Source: Novosphingobium sp. Leaf2 (GTDB lineage: Bacteria > Pseudomonadota > Alphaproteobacteria > Sphingomonadales > Sphingomonadaceae). From it: a stretch of 64,000 nucleotides of DNA. Position 1 is the first letter of the stretch; each line of letters starts with the position of its first letter. The position numbers were made by a program, and so were the translations under genes. Below are positions 18,409 through 26,419 of this stretch, one piece after another. The notes beneath the pieces are model-generated. The model saw only the letters and a program-made list of their open reading frames with translations. It was not told where the DNA came from and did no database searches. The DNA lies in NCBI RefSeq assembly GCF_001421325.1, contig NZ_LMJY01000018.1, positions 124,001 through 188,000 of the forward strand. The letters are read 5' to 3'.

Positions 18409-18752
18409 CAACCGTCGTAATCGCCGCCCAGCGAGGTGTTGCGAGTGGGTGCCGATGCGGTGATGCGCAGCGCCTCTGCCGACTGGCTGAGCGAGCCGAT
18501 CTCATCGATCTCGTCGTCATCGTCAGGCAGGACACGCTGCATCGAGGTGACCAGCGTTTCCTTCAGGATCGAGGGCGTTACGGTCTGCTCGGCGATTTCG
18601 CGCAAGGCCACGACCGGGTTCTTGTCGCGGTCACGCTCGATCGTCAGTTCGGCACCGCCGGAAATTTCCCGCGCGCGCTGGGCGGCGAGAAGCACGAGGT
18701 CGAAGCGGTTGGGGATCTTGTCGACGCAATCTTCGACAGTAACGCGCGCCAT
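18408..18752 (-). CDS. rpoZ: DNA-directed RNA polymerase omega subunit
   Basis: 114 residues from ATG 18752 ([20 protein letters not shown]), preceded by GGGAG at good spacing; the GTG two codons upstream is less likely. The [10 protein letters not shown] motif and the helix for beta-prime binding identify omega, which aids RNA polymerase assembly and, in proteobacteria, forms part of a ppGpp site. The acidic block PDDDDEIDE (residues about 76-84) and Ser/Thr-rich C terminus are typical of the longer alphaproteobacterial omega. Next gene down is the ParA-like ATPase (1-base overlap). In many genomes gmk or spoT/rel accompanies rpoZ; neither is here. Confidence 0.95.
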   Translation of the reverse strand: MARVTVEDCVDKIPNRFDLVLLAAQRAREISGGAELTIERDRDKNPVVALREIAEQTVTPSILKETLVTSMQRVLPDDDDEIDEIGSLSQSAEALRITASAPTRNTSLGGDYDG

Positions 18753-18853
18753 GGGCACTCCCGGGTAAGAATCTATGGGGTCGGAAAGGCTGGCGCTTAC
18801 GGCGGCGGGCTTTGAAAGTCAAGGAATTGGCGTGCCAAGGCCCGCCGTCCCCT

Positions 18854-19915
18854 TCATCCTTGCGTGAAGCCCAGCGCCAGCCGCGCCAGTTCGGGGAACG
18901 CTTCTGCCCGCTCCCGCGCCTGCGCGCTGGCGGCAGTGCCCCGAATGACGCGCCCCTTGATCCCGTGGAAGATGGCAGCCAGCCGGAAGAAGTTGAACGC
19001 CATGTAATAGCGATAGTCCGGCACCCCTTCGCGCCCCGTGCGCCGGCAATAAGCCGCCACATAGTCCGCCTCGGTAGGGATGCCCAGCGCCGCGATATCC
19101 GCGCCGCCAAGCCCCGCCACGATATGCGGGGGCATGTGGTACATCATCGCGTTGTAGGCAAAGTCCGCGAGCGGGTGGCCCAGCGTCGAAAGTTCCCAAT
19201 CCAGCACCGCCAGCACGCGCGGCTCGGTGGGGTGGAAAATCATGTTGTCGATCCGAAAATCGCCGTGGATGACGCTGGAGGCGCCATCGTCCGCCGGCAT
19301 TTCGGCTTCCAGCCACGCGATCACCGCGTCCATGTCGGCATTGCGGCCAGCCGCTTCGTCCTCAAAATATTGCCGGGACCAGCGCGCCACCTGACGGGCG
19401 AAGTAATTGCCCGGCTTGCCATAGTCGGCCAGGCCAATCGCGGCGGGATCAAGGCCGTGCAGCTGCGCGATTGTGGCGTTCATCGCATCGAAGATGGCGG
19501 CGCGTTCGGCGGTGGACACGCCCGGCACGGTGGCGTCCCAGAAGATTCGGCCTTCCACCATGTCCATCACGTAGAACCAGGTGCCGATCACGGCGTCGTC
19601 GGTGCACAGCCCATAGACCTGCGCCACCGGAAAGCCGGCGCCATGCAGCGCGGTGAGCACCTTGGCCTCGCGTTCTACCGCGTGCGCGCCCTTGAGCAGC
19701 TGGCCCGGCGGCTTGCGGCGCAGGACATAGCTGCGCGCGGGCGTCACCAGCTTGTAGGTAGGGTTAGACTGGCCACCCTTGAATTGCTCAACCTGCATCG
19801 GTCCGGCAAAACCGGCGACGTTGGCCTGCATCCACGCGCTGAGCGCTGCCTCGTCAAAGGCATACCCTTCGCGGACCGGGGTGGTGCCGGAATTGGCATC
19901 CGCGATCGCGCTCAT
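18854..19915 (-). CDS. APH-type phosphotransferase (acyl-CoA dehydrogenase 10/11 N-domain-like kinase)
   Basis: 353 residues from ATG 19915, which overlaps the acyl-CoA dehydrogenase stop by 4 bases. Kinase-like fold: MQVEQFKGGQSNPTYKL glycine loop, YVLRRKPPG (the KPPG motif of ACAD10/11-type kinases), catalytic loop VIHGDFRIDNMIF and Mg-binding VLDWELSTLG. In human ACAD10/11 this domain is fused to an acyl-CoA dehydrogenase and phosphorylates 4-hydroxyacyl-CoAs so that the hydroxyl can be removed. Here kinase and dehydrogenase are separate but overlapping genes, which favours the same chemistry on a hydroxylated fatty acid (inference). Last gene of the catabolic operon. Confidence 0.87.
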   Translation of the reverse strand: MSAIADANSGTTPVREGYAFDEAALSAWMQANVAGFAGPMQVEQFKGGQSNPTYKLVTPARSYVLRRKPPGQLLKGAHAVEREAKVLTALHGAGFPVAQVYGLCTDDAVIGTWFYVMDMVEGRIFWDATVPGVSTAERAAIFDAMNATIAQLHGLDPAAIGLADYGKPGNYFARQVARWSRQYFEDEAAGRNADMDAVIAWLEAEMPADDGASSVIHGDFRIDNMIFHPTEPRVLAVLDWELSTLGHPLADFAYNAMMYHMPPHIVAGLGGADIAALGIPTEADYVAAYCRRTGREGVPDYRYYMAFNFFRLAAIFHGIKGRVIRGTAASAQARERAEAFPELARLALGFTQG

Positions 19916-21111
19916 GCCGGCTGCTGTTCCTGTGCCTTGCGCCAAGTGCGACGGATATGCTTGGCAAGGCTCCACTTGTGCACTTCGGTCGGGCCGTCAT
20001 AGATCCGGAACGCGCGGATTTCGCGGAATACCTGCTCCACGATGGTGCGTTCGGTAACGCCGATGCCGCCCAGCACCTGCACGCAGTTGTCCGCGATCTT
20101 CATCAACGCTTCGGAGACGGACACCTTGGCCATCGAGCTTTCGACAGTGCCCAGTGAGCCGCTGTCCAGCACCCCGGCGCACCAGTCTATCATCAACTGG
20201 CACTGCTGGATCAGAATGGCGTTTTCCGCCAGCATGAAGCCCACACCTTCATGCTCGATCAACTGCTTGCCGAACGCATGGCGGCGGCAAGCGTAATCGC
20301 TGGCGATTTCCTGCGCGCGGATACACGATCCCAGCCAGCGCATGCAGTGCGACAGGCGCGCGGGGCTCAAGCGGATCTGCGCGTATTTGAAACCTTCGCC
20401 CGGCGCGCCCAGCATCTGGTCCGCCGGTACGCGAAGACCGTCGATAGTCAGCGTGGCGTGGCCGCCGGGCATGGACGTGTCGATGGTGTTGGGTACCTCG
20501 TCGATGCGGATCGCAGGATCGGGCAGATCGACCAGGAACATGCAGGCGCCGCCCTTAGTATCTTCCTCCTGCGATGCCGCCATGACGATGCCGACGCGCG
20601 CGCCTTGTGCGCCGGTGATGAAGGTCTTGCGCCCGTCGATCACCCAGTGGTTGCCATCCTTGCGGCAGGTGGTCTTCATCATCGACGGGTCGGAGCCGGC
20701 ACCGCCCCAGTCGGCCGGCTCGGTCATGAAGAACGCCGAACGCGCCTTGCCTTCCACCAGCGGGGTCAGGAACCGGGCCTTCAATTCCGGCGAGCCGACA
20801 TGGCCGATGAGGTACATGTTGCCCTCGTCAGGCGCCATCGTGTTACACGCCAGTGGGCCTAGCGGCGAGAGGCCGGACTTGATCAGCACGACCGCCGTTT
20901 CGCGCTGGGTCATGTGCGCGCCATCGTCGTGGATGTGCGGCGTCAGAACCCCGGCCTCACGGGCAAGCCCGCGCATTTCCATGACCAGTTCGTCCGTGGG
21001 CGCACCGTGATGATCGCGGCGCGGGTCTTTCTCATACGGCACGATCTTTTCGCGCACGAACGCCTCGACCCTTGCGGCCATGTCTTGCGCGTGTTGGGAA
21101 ATCTCCGCCAT
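19912..21111 (-). CDS. acyl-CoA dehydrogenase, ACAD11-like
   Basis: 399 residues from ATG 21111 (TAATG overlap with the VOC gene). FAD-dependent: three-domain ACAD layout with FFMTEPADWGGAGSDPSMM (flavin and substrate loop), WVIDGRKTFITGAQGA, RHAFGKQLIEHEGVGFMLAE and QVLGGIGVTERT. The end RAFRIYDGPTEVHKWSLAKH has Asp before G-P-T where medium-chain enzymes have the catalytic Glu, as in the ACAD10/11 branch that handles 4-hydroxy or long acyl-CoAs. It pairs with the APH-type kinase downstream. A longer open frame to 21351 overlaps the VOC gene and is a shadow. Confidence 0.9.
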   Translation of the reverse strand: MAEISQHAQDMAARVEAFVREKIVPYEKDPRRDHHGAPTDELVMEMRGLAREAGVLTPHIHDDGAHMTQRETAVVLIKSGLSPLGPLACNTMAPDEGNMYLIGHVGSPELKARFLTPLVEGKARSAFFMTEPADWGGAGSDPSMMKTTCRKDGNHWVIDGRKTFITGAQGARVGIVMAASQEEDTKGGACMFLVDLPDPAIRIDEVPNTIDTSMPGGHATLTIDGLRVPADQMLGAPGEGFKYAQIRLSPARLSHCMRWLGSCIRAQEIASDYACRRHAFGKQLIEHEGVGFMLAENAILIQQCQLMIDWCAGVLDSGSLGTVESSMAKVSVSEALMKIADNCVQVLGGIGVTERTIVEQVFREIRAFRIYDGPTEVHKWSLAKHIRRTWRKAQEQQPA

Positions 21112-21659
21112 TACTGCAGCACCCGGATCGGATCGGACCCGTCCCAATCGCGGGCGGCATCCTTCATCATCTGAAACAGGCCTTCGGTGCCGGACAGCGG
21201 CTGAAGATACTCTATCACATGGCCGGGGCCCTGGCCGGGATCGACGTAGATCACTTCGCCATCCGCGCCCACTTTGCCTTCGACGATGATCTTCGCACCA
21301 GCCTCGGCGCAGGCCGCCCGCGCTTCGGCGATGGATTCGACGAACACACACACATGATGCAGCCGATCGCGCACCGCATATTCGCCGGTGTAGAGCGAGG
21401 GCGAGGCGCTATCCGTCTTGATGAGTTCGATCTGGATGTCGCCCCAATACCCGATCGCCATCGAGAACGTGGCGTCGGTGGGTTGCCCTTCGTATTTCAT
21501 GTCATCGAGCCGCACGTCGTTGAGCACGAAGAACGGGCCGACACCGACGGTCTCGATCCAGTATTTCATGGTCGCATCGAAGTCGGTGGGGAAATAGGCA
21601 AGCTGGATCACATCGCCCAGCCGCTTGAGCGGGCCGGGCTTGAGGCCTTGCGTGGTCAT
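21111..21659 (-). CDS. VOC-family (glyoxalase/epimerase-like) protein
   Basis: 182 residues from ATG 21659, with AAAGGA seven bases upstream; a GTG five codons earlier is possible but lies on the ribosome binding site. The vicinal-oxygen-chelate fold shows two beta-alpha-beta-beta-beta modules: VIQLAYFPTDFDATMKYWIE with GVGPFFVLND, and LHHVCVFVESIAEARAACAE with PGQGPGHVIEYLQP. Putative metal ligands are Gln in VIQLA, His in LHHV and Glu in VIEYL. Members include methylmalonyl-CoA epimerases, glyoxalases and dioxygenases. In this operon an epimerase or hydratase step on an acyl-CoA is plausible (inference). Confidence 0.82.
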   Translation of the reverse strand: MTTQGLKPGPLKRLGDVIQLAYFPTDFDATMKYWIETVGVGPFFVLNDVRLDDMKYEGQPTDATFSMAIGYWGDIQIELIKTDSASPSLYTGEYAVRDRLHHVCVFVESIAEARAACAEAGAKIIVEGKVGADGEVIYVDPGQGPGHVIEYLQPLSGTEGLFQMMKDAARDWDGSDPIRVLQ

Positions 21660-21670
21660 GTCGTGTCCTT

Positions 21671-23119
21671 TCACGCGAACAGGCCTTCCGGCTTTTCGAT
21701 CAGGTCTTTGAGGGTCTGCAGGAACTGCGCGCCGGCTGCACCATCGATCGCGCGGTGATCGACCGACAAGGTGAAGCTGATGCGCGTTTCGAAGGTTATG
21801 CCGCCCGCCGCTTCAACCGGCTGCCGCAAGGCGGCACCCACCGCAAGGATCGCGCCTTGCGGCGGATTGATGATCGCATCGAAATTCTCGATGCCGAACA
21901 TGCCCAGGTTTGAGACGGAGAACGTGCCGCCTTCCATGTCATCCATCGACAAGCCCTTGCCGCCATCGGCAAGCGTCGCCTTGTCGATCAGGCGGCGGGT
22001 TTCGGCGGCGATCTGGTCGATCCGCATCCGGTCCGCCTGCCGCACGATCGGGGTTACCAGCCCCTTGGGGCCGGCGACCGCGATCGATACGTCGGCATGC
22101 GGGAAGCGGTGCAGTTCCTGACCGTGCACCTGCACGTTCACGTCCGGATGCCGCACCAGCGCATTGGCCACCGCCTTGACGATCCAGTCGTTCACCGAAG
22201 CCTTGCAGCCCAGCACAAGATTGGCGGTCTTGCGCATCTCCAGCAGCACATCGACGCGCGCCGATGTGCGCAGATAAAAGTGCGGGATGTCCTGCTTGGC
22301 CTGCGTCAGCCGCTGCGCCACCACCTTGCGGATACGATCGAACGGCACCACCTGCGCGCGGTTCTCGCCAGCGACGAAAGCGGGCGTGCCCAAAGTGCCA
22401 GACGTGCCCGGGCCGGCCTTGGGCACCAGCGCCAGTACGTCGGCTTTGGAGATGCGACCGCGCGGCCCGGTGCCGGACAAGTCACCCAACGCGATACCGT
22501 GCAAGGCGGCGATCCGGCGGGCCAGCGGGGAGGCGAAGATCTTCAGGTCTTCGATCTCAACCGGGAGCGGCCCTCGCGGCACGGACGAAGCCGGTCCACG
22601 CAGGGCCTTGACCACATCCTGATGGGTGATGCGCCCACCCCGGCCCGAGCCTTCGATCACCGCAACATCGACGCCCTCTTCCTCCGCCAGGCGCAAGGCT
22701 TCGGGGCTGATCGGGCGATTGGTGTCGATCTTGGTACGGGCCTTGGCCGGCGCACTTGCGGTGGCGGCGACGGGCTCGGCGGCGGGCTTGGGCTTTTCCG
22801 CGCCCTTGGCGATACCGCCCTCGGCAGGCTTGAAGCCGGCTACGAAGGCGTCGATCTCGGCGTCGGAGTGATCGCCTTCGTCGAACACCGCCAGCAGCGC
22901 ACCCACCGGCTCGGCCTCGCTGCCGCCCGGCACCAGAATGCGTCGCACGGTGGCGTCGTATTCGGCCTCGACCTCGTTGGTGATCTTGGCGGTTTCGATC
23001 AGGCACAGCGTCTGCCCGCGCTTGAAGGTGTCACCCTCCTTCACGGTCCAGTCGGCAATGGTGCCCTCGGTCATCTCGATACCCCATTTGGGCATCGTAA
23101 AGGCGCGGATACGGCTCAT
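21671..23119 (-). CDS. 2-oxoacid dehydrogenase E2 acyltransferase with two peripheral-subunit-binding domains
   Basis: 482 residues from ATG 23119 after GAGGGGG. Lipoyl domain 1-80 with the lipoyl lysine Lys45 in LIETAKITNEVEA (Ala replaces the usual Asp of ETDK). Two E3/E1-binding domains follow in tandem: ISPEALRLAEEEGVDV... (about 136-173) and ASPLARRIAALHGIAL... (about 196-232), each with its own G-x-G-x-x-G-R-I motif; most E2 proteins have one. The catalytic domain (about 255-482) ends in [15 protein letters not shown], the DHRxxDG active site. With the E1 genes just upstream in the transcript it forms a separate complex from the pdhC product at 46 kb. It uses an unlinked E3. Confidence 0.92.
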   Translation of the reverse strand: MSRIRAFTMPKWGIEMTEGTIADWTVKEGDTFKRGQTLCLIETAKITNEVEAEYDATVRRILVPGGSEAEPVGALLAVFDEGDHSDAEIDAFVAGFKPAEGGIAKGAEKPKPAAEPVAATASAPAKARTKIDTNRPISPEALRLAEEEGVDVAVIEGSGRGGRITHQDVVKALRGPASSVPRGPLPVEIEDLKIFASPLARRIAALHGIALGDLSGTGPRGRISKADVLALVPKAGPGTSGTLGTPAFVAGENRAQVVPFDRIRKVVAQRLTQAKQDIPHFYLRTSARVDVLLEMRKTANLVLGCKASVNDWIVKAVANALVRHPDVNVQVHGQELHRFPHADVSIAVAGPKGLVTPIVRQADRMRIDQIAAETRRLIDKATLADGGKGLSMDDMEGGTFSVSNLGMFGIENFDAIINPPQGAILAVGAALRQPVEAAGGITFETRISFTLSVDHRAIDGAAGAQFLQTLKDLIEKPEGLFA

Positions 23120-23132
23120 GTGCTGTGCCCCC

Positions 23133-24146
23133 TCACCGGTATTCGAGCGTCTTGCGCACAGCCGCCGCAATCTTGGCGGGGCTGGGCAGATACGCGCTTT
23201 CGAGTTCGCGGGCGAACGGCACCGGGGTGTGCGGCGGCGTCACCATTTCAACTGGCGCCTTGAGGCTGGCGAAAGCCTTCTGGGCGATCAGCGCGGAAAT
23301 GTCGGTCGCCAGCGAACAGCGCGGCGGCGCTTCGTCCACGATCACCGCCCGCCCTGTAACCTCGACGGAATCGAGGATCGCTTCTTCATCGAGCGGCGAT
23401 GTGGTCCGCAGGTCGATAACGTCGCAGCCGATTCCGTCACGCGCCAGATCGTCGGCGGCGGTTTCGGCATAGCCCACCATCATGCCGCTGGCGACGATGG
23501 TGGCGTCCTGACCGGCGCGGGCCAGGCGGGCATGGCCGAAGGGAATCGTGAAGTCCGGATCGTCCGGCACTTCGCCGCTCATCGCGTACAGGAACTTGTG
23601 TTCGAGGAAGACCACCGGATCATCGTCGCGGATCGCCTGGCGCAGCAGGCCGCATGCATCCGCCGGGGTTGCGGGCATCACCACCTTGATGCCGGGCATG
23701 TTGGTCACGAACTGGCTGATCATCTGGCTGTGTTGCGCTGCTGCGTTGTAGCCGGCGCCGCAGGGCATGCGGATCACGGCGGGGCAAATGGACTTGCCGC
23801 CGAACATGTAGCGGAACTTGGCGATCTGGTTCCACAGCTGGTCCATGCACACGCCGATGAAGTCAGCGAACATGATTTCGGCCACCGGGCGCTTGCCGGC
23901 CAGGGCAAGCCCGCCCGCCGCGCCCATGATCGCACTTTCACTGATCGGGGTGTCGATAACCCGGTCAGGCCCGAAGGCGTCGTAAAAACCGGTGGAGGTG
24001 GACCAGATGCCACCGATGGCTTCCGGGCCGCCGGCGGTGCCCATGCCGCCCACCACGTCCTCGCCCAGGACGACGACGCGGCTGTCGCGCTGCATTTCCT
24101 GGAAGATCGTGTTGCGGATGGCGTCGCGGTACATCAACTTTGCCAT
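23133..24146 (-). CDS. 2-oxoacid dehydrogenase E1 component, beta subunit
   Basis: 337 residues from ATG 24146 (MAKLMYRDAIRNTIFQEMQR). Transketolase-like pyrimidine domain with VVVLGEDVVGGMGTAGGPEA, RVIDTPISESAIMGAAGGLAL (catalytic Glu in ISE) and AEIMFADFI, plus the C-terminal transketolase domain with VIDLRTTSPLD and IVDEAPPRC. Together with the alpha subunit it decarboxylates a 2-oxo acid onto TPP. The general pattern is close to acetoin/pyruvate-type E1 beta subunits; the substrate cannot be read from the sequence. Gaps of 13 and 14 bases to the E2 and E1-alpha genes. Confidence 0.92.
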   Translation of the reverse strand: MAKLMYRDAIRNTIFQEMQRDSRVVVLGEDVVGGMGTAGGPEAIGGIWSTSTGFYDAFGPDRVIDTPISESAIMGAAGGLALAGKRPVAEIMFADFIGVCMDQLWNQIAKFRYMFGGKSICPAVIRMPCGAGYNAAAQHSQMISQFVTNMPGIKVVMPATPADACGLLRQAIRDDDPVVFLEHKFLYAMSGEVPDDPDFTIPFGHARLARAGQDATIVASGMMVGYAETAADDLARDGIGCDVIDLRTTSPLDEEAILDSVEVTGRAVIVDEAPPRCSLATDISALIAQKAFASLKAPVEMVTPPHTPVPFARELESAYLPSPAKIAAAVRKTLEYR

Positions 24147-24160
24147 GAGTGTCGTTCCTG

Positions 24161-25150
24161 TCAGTAGCTGATGTAAACGTTGTCGAGGACGTTTTCGGGC
24201 GCCGGGCGGGCTGCGGCGCGCGATGCTGTCACCGCATCCTCGATCGCCTTCAAAGCATCGGCGTCCACGATATCCAGGTCGGCATGGTCCAGCAGGGCCG
24301 CGCCGGTCACGCTCTTGCGGAAGATCTTCAGGCAATCACGCTCTGCGCGCAGGCGATCAAGCTCGCCATCACCGCGATAGCGCTGCGGATCGCCTTCGAA
24401 GTGGCCGAAGAAACGCTCGGTATCGAATTCCACCGCCGCCGGGCCGTTGCCGGGCACGCGCACGTATTCCAGCACGTCGCGGAAGGTGTCATAGACGGAG
24501 AAGAAATCGGTGCCGTCCGCGCGCCACACCTTCATGCCGAACGCTTCGGCGCGGCTGGCGATGTCCTGCCTGGTGCCGACCGCGTAATCGACGCCGGTAT
24601 GCTCGGAATAATGGTTGTTCTCGAACACGAAGATCGCCGGGGCCTTGGTGACCACGGCCAGGTTCATCGCCTCGAACGTGGTCCCCTGGTTGCACGCGCC
24701 GTCACCTGAAAAGGCGATGGCGACGGCCAGCTTGCCGTTCTCGTCAGGTCCGTCGATCTTGTTGGACAGCGCCGCGCCTACCGCGATCGGCGCGCCTGCG
24801 CCCACGATACCGTTGGCGCCCAGCATGCCCTTGTCGATGTCGGCGATGTGCATGGAGCCGCCCTTGCCGTTGCACAGGCCCTCCTGGCTGCCCCAGATTT
24901 CCTTCATCATCCCTTCCACATCGCAGCCCTTGGCCAGGCAGTGGCCGTGGCCGCGATGGGTAGAGACGATCTTGTCCCGCTCGGTCAGGTGTTCGCACAC
25001 GCCAACCGCAACCGCTTCCTGCCCGCAGTACAAGTGGGTGAAGCCCGCAATCTCGCCGGTCTGGATCTCCTCGTGGAGCCGTTCCTCGAATTCGCGGATC
25101 AGCTTCATCTGCCGATAGGCGCGCGTCAGCGCCTCGCGGTTCAGCTGCAT
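24161..25150 (-). CDS. 2-oxoacid dehydrogenase E1 component, alpha subunit
   Basis: 329 residues from ATG 25150. The TPP/Mg motif GDGACNQGTTFEAMNLAVVT leads to FVFENN, the GDG-x(n)-NN signature. STHRGHGHCLAKG and GKGGSMHIADIDKGMLGANG are the phosphopyrimidine and substrate-loop regions of PDH/acetoin-type alpha subunits. It forms an alpha2beta2 tetramer with the next gene product. No regulatory kinase is encoded nearby. A 52-base gap to the upstream acyl-CoA dehydrogenase is the longest inside this operon, so an internal promoter is possible. Confidence 0.92.
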   Translation of the reverse strand: MQLNREALTRAYRQMKLIREFEERLHEEIQTGEIAGFTHLYCGQEAVAVGVCEHLTERDKIVSTHRGHGHCLAKGCDVEGMMKEIWGSQEGLCNGKGGSMHIADIDKGMLGANGIVGAGAPIAVGAALSNKIDGPDENGKLAVAIAFSGDGACNQGTTFEAMNLAVVTKAPAIFVFENNHYSEHTGVDYAVGTRQDIASRAEAFGMKVWRADGTDFFSVYDTFRDVLEYVRVPGNGPAAVEFDTERFFGHFEGDPQRYRGDGELDRLRAERDCLKIFRKSVTGAALLDHADLDIVDADALKAIEDAVTASRAAARPAPENVLDNVYISY

Positions 25151-25202
25151 CGGGCTTTCCTCTCTTCAATCATAGGGGTTGCGGCCTTCAATCGCGGCAC
25201 CA

Positions 25203-26411
25203 TCACAGGCCCAGCACCGATTTGGCGATAATCGTGCTCTGCACTTCGTTAGTGCCGCCAAAGATCGTCCACGCGCGGCTGTTGAGATAGCGCGCGGCCA
25301 TCACTTGCGCGCCGGGTGCATGCACGGGCACCGGCGCATCCTTGCCGTACAGCGGACGGGTGGTTTCCAGTTGCAGCCCGGCAAGGCCGAACAGGTCCAT
25401 CGCCAGCAGGTCTATCTCCTGGCGCAAGTTGGACGCCAGCAGCTTGGTCAGCGAGGTTTGCGGACCAGGCGCGCGGCCCTTGGCGATTTCCGAGATGATC
25501 TTGAGCTCGATCATTTCCAGCGCGTTGACTGACAGCCGGGCCTTGGCCACGCGGCGCCGCCAGTCCGTCTGGTCCGACAACATGCCGCCCTTGCCATCGC
25601 TCTCCTGCTTCGCACCGTTTTCGATCTGATCGAGATCGTAGCCCAGCTTTGGCGCATGGCAAGAACCACCGCGCTCGTTCTCCAGCAGGAACTTGGCGAT
25701 GGTCCAGCCATCCCCTTCCGCGCCTACGAGGTTTTCCGCCGGAACGCTCACGTCCTCCAGGAACACCTGGTTCACTTCGTGGTCGCCCGCGTTGGTCAGG
25801 ATCGGGCGCACTGAAACGCCGGGGCTGGCAAGGTCGATCAGCAGGAACGAGATACCCGCCTGCTTCTTCACCTCGGTATTGGTGCGCACCAGCGTGAACA
25901 TGCCGGTGGCGTGGTGGGCATGCGTGGTCCAGATTTTCGAGCCGTTGACGATATACCGATCGCCATCGCGGATCGCCCGGGTCTTGAGGCTGGCAAGGTC
26001 CGAGCCGGAACCCGGTTCTGAGAAGCCCTGGCACCAATAGTCCTCACCGGACAGGATGCGCGGCAGGATGTGCGCCTTCTGCGCTTCGGTCCCGAAGGTC
26101 CAGATCACCGGGGCCAGCAGCTTGAGCCCCAACACGGTCAGGTTGGGCGCACCGGCGGCGGCGCATTCCTTCTCGAACAGATAGCGCTGCAGCGGCGTCC
26201 AGCCGGTGCCGCCGTGCTGGGCGGGCCATTGATAGCCCAGCCAGCCCTTGGCGTTCAGTACCGCGTTCCACGTCTGGCCGATGTCAGGCTCGACGAAGAC
26301 GGACGGGGTGGCAGCCGCGCCGGCCTTCACGTCGGCCGGCAGGTTATCGCGCAGGAACGCGCGAACCTCGTCGCGGAAGGCGATGTCCTGGGTGGAAAGT
26401 TCGATGTCCAT
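25203..26411 (-). CDS. acyl-CoA dehydrogenase (FadE-like)
   Basis: 402 residues. ACAD layout: helical N domain opening MDIELSTQDIAFRDEVRAFL, GYQWPAQHGGTGW, WCQGFSEPGSGSDLASLKT (FAD/substrate loop), YIVNGSKIWTTHAHHATGMF, and the end WTIFGGTNEVQSTIIAKSVL. The residue before GT is Gly where medium-chain enzymes have the catalytic Glu; in other branches the base sits in another helix, so this points to a substrate class unlike medium straight chains or to partnership with a second subunit (inference). Second gene group of the operon, 8 bases after the thiolase gene. Confidence 0.9.
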   Translation of the reverse strand: MDIELSTQDIAFRDEVRAFLRDNLPADVKAGAAATPSVFVEPDIGQTWNAVLNAKGWLGYQWPAQHGGTGWTPLQRYLFEKECAAAGAPNLTVLGLKLLAPVIWTFGTEAQKAHILPRILSGEDYWCQGFSEPGSGSDLASLKTRAIRDGDRYIVNGSKIWTTHAHHATGMFTLVRTNTEVKKQAGISFLLIDLASPGVSVRPILTNAGDHEVNQVFLEDVSVPAENLVGAEGDGWTIAKFLLENERGGSCHAPKLGYDLDQIENGAKQESDGKGGMLSDQTDWRRRVAKARLSVNALEMIELKIISEIAKGRAPGPQTSLTKLLASNLRQEIDLLAMDLFGLAGLQLETTRPLYGKDAPVPVHAPGAQVMAARYLNSRAWTIFGGTNEVQSTIIAKSVLGL

Positions 26412-26419
26412 GTGGGCTT

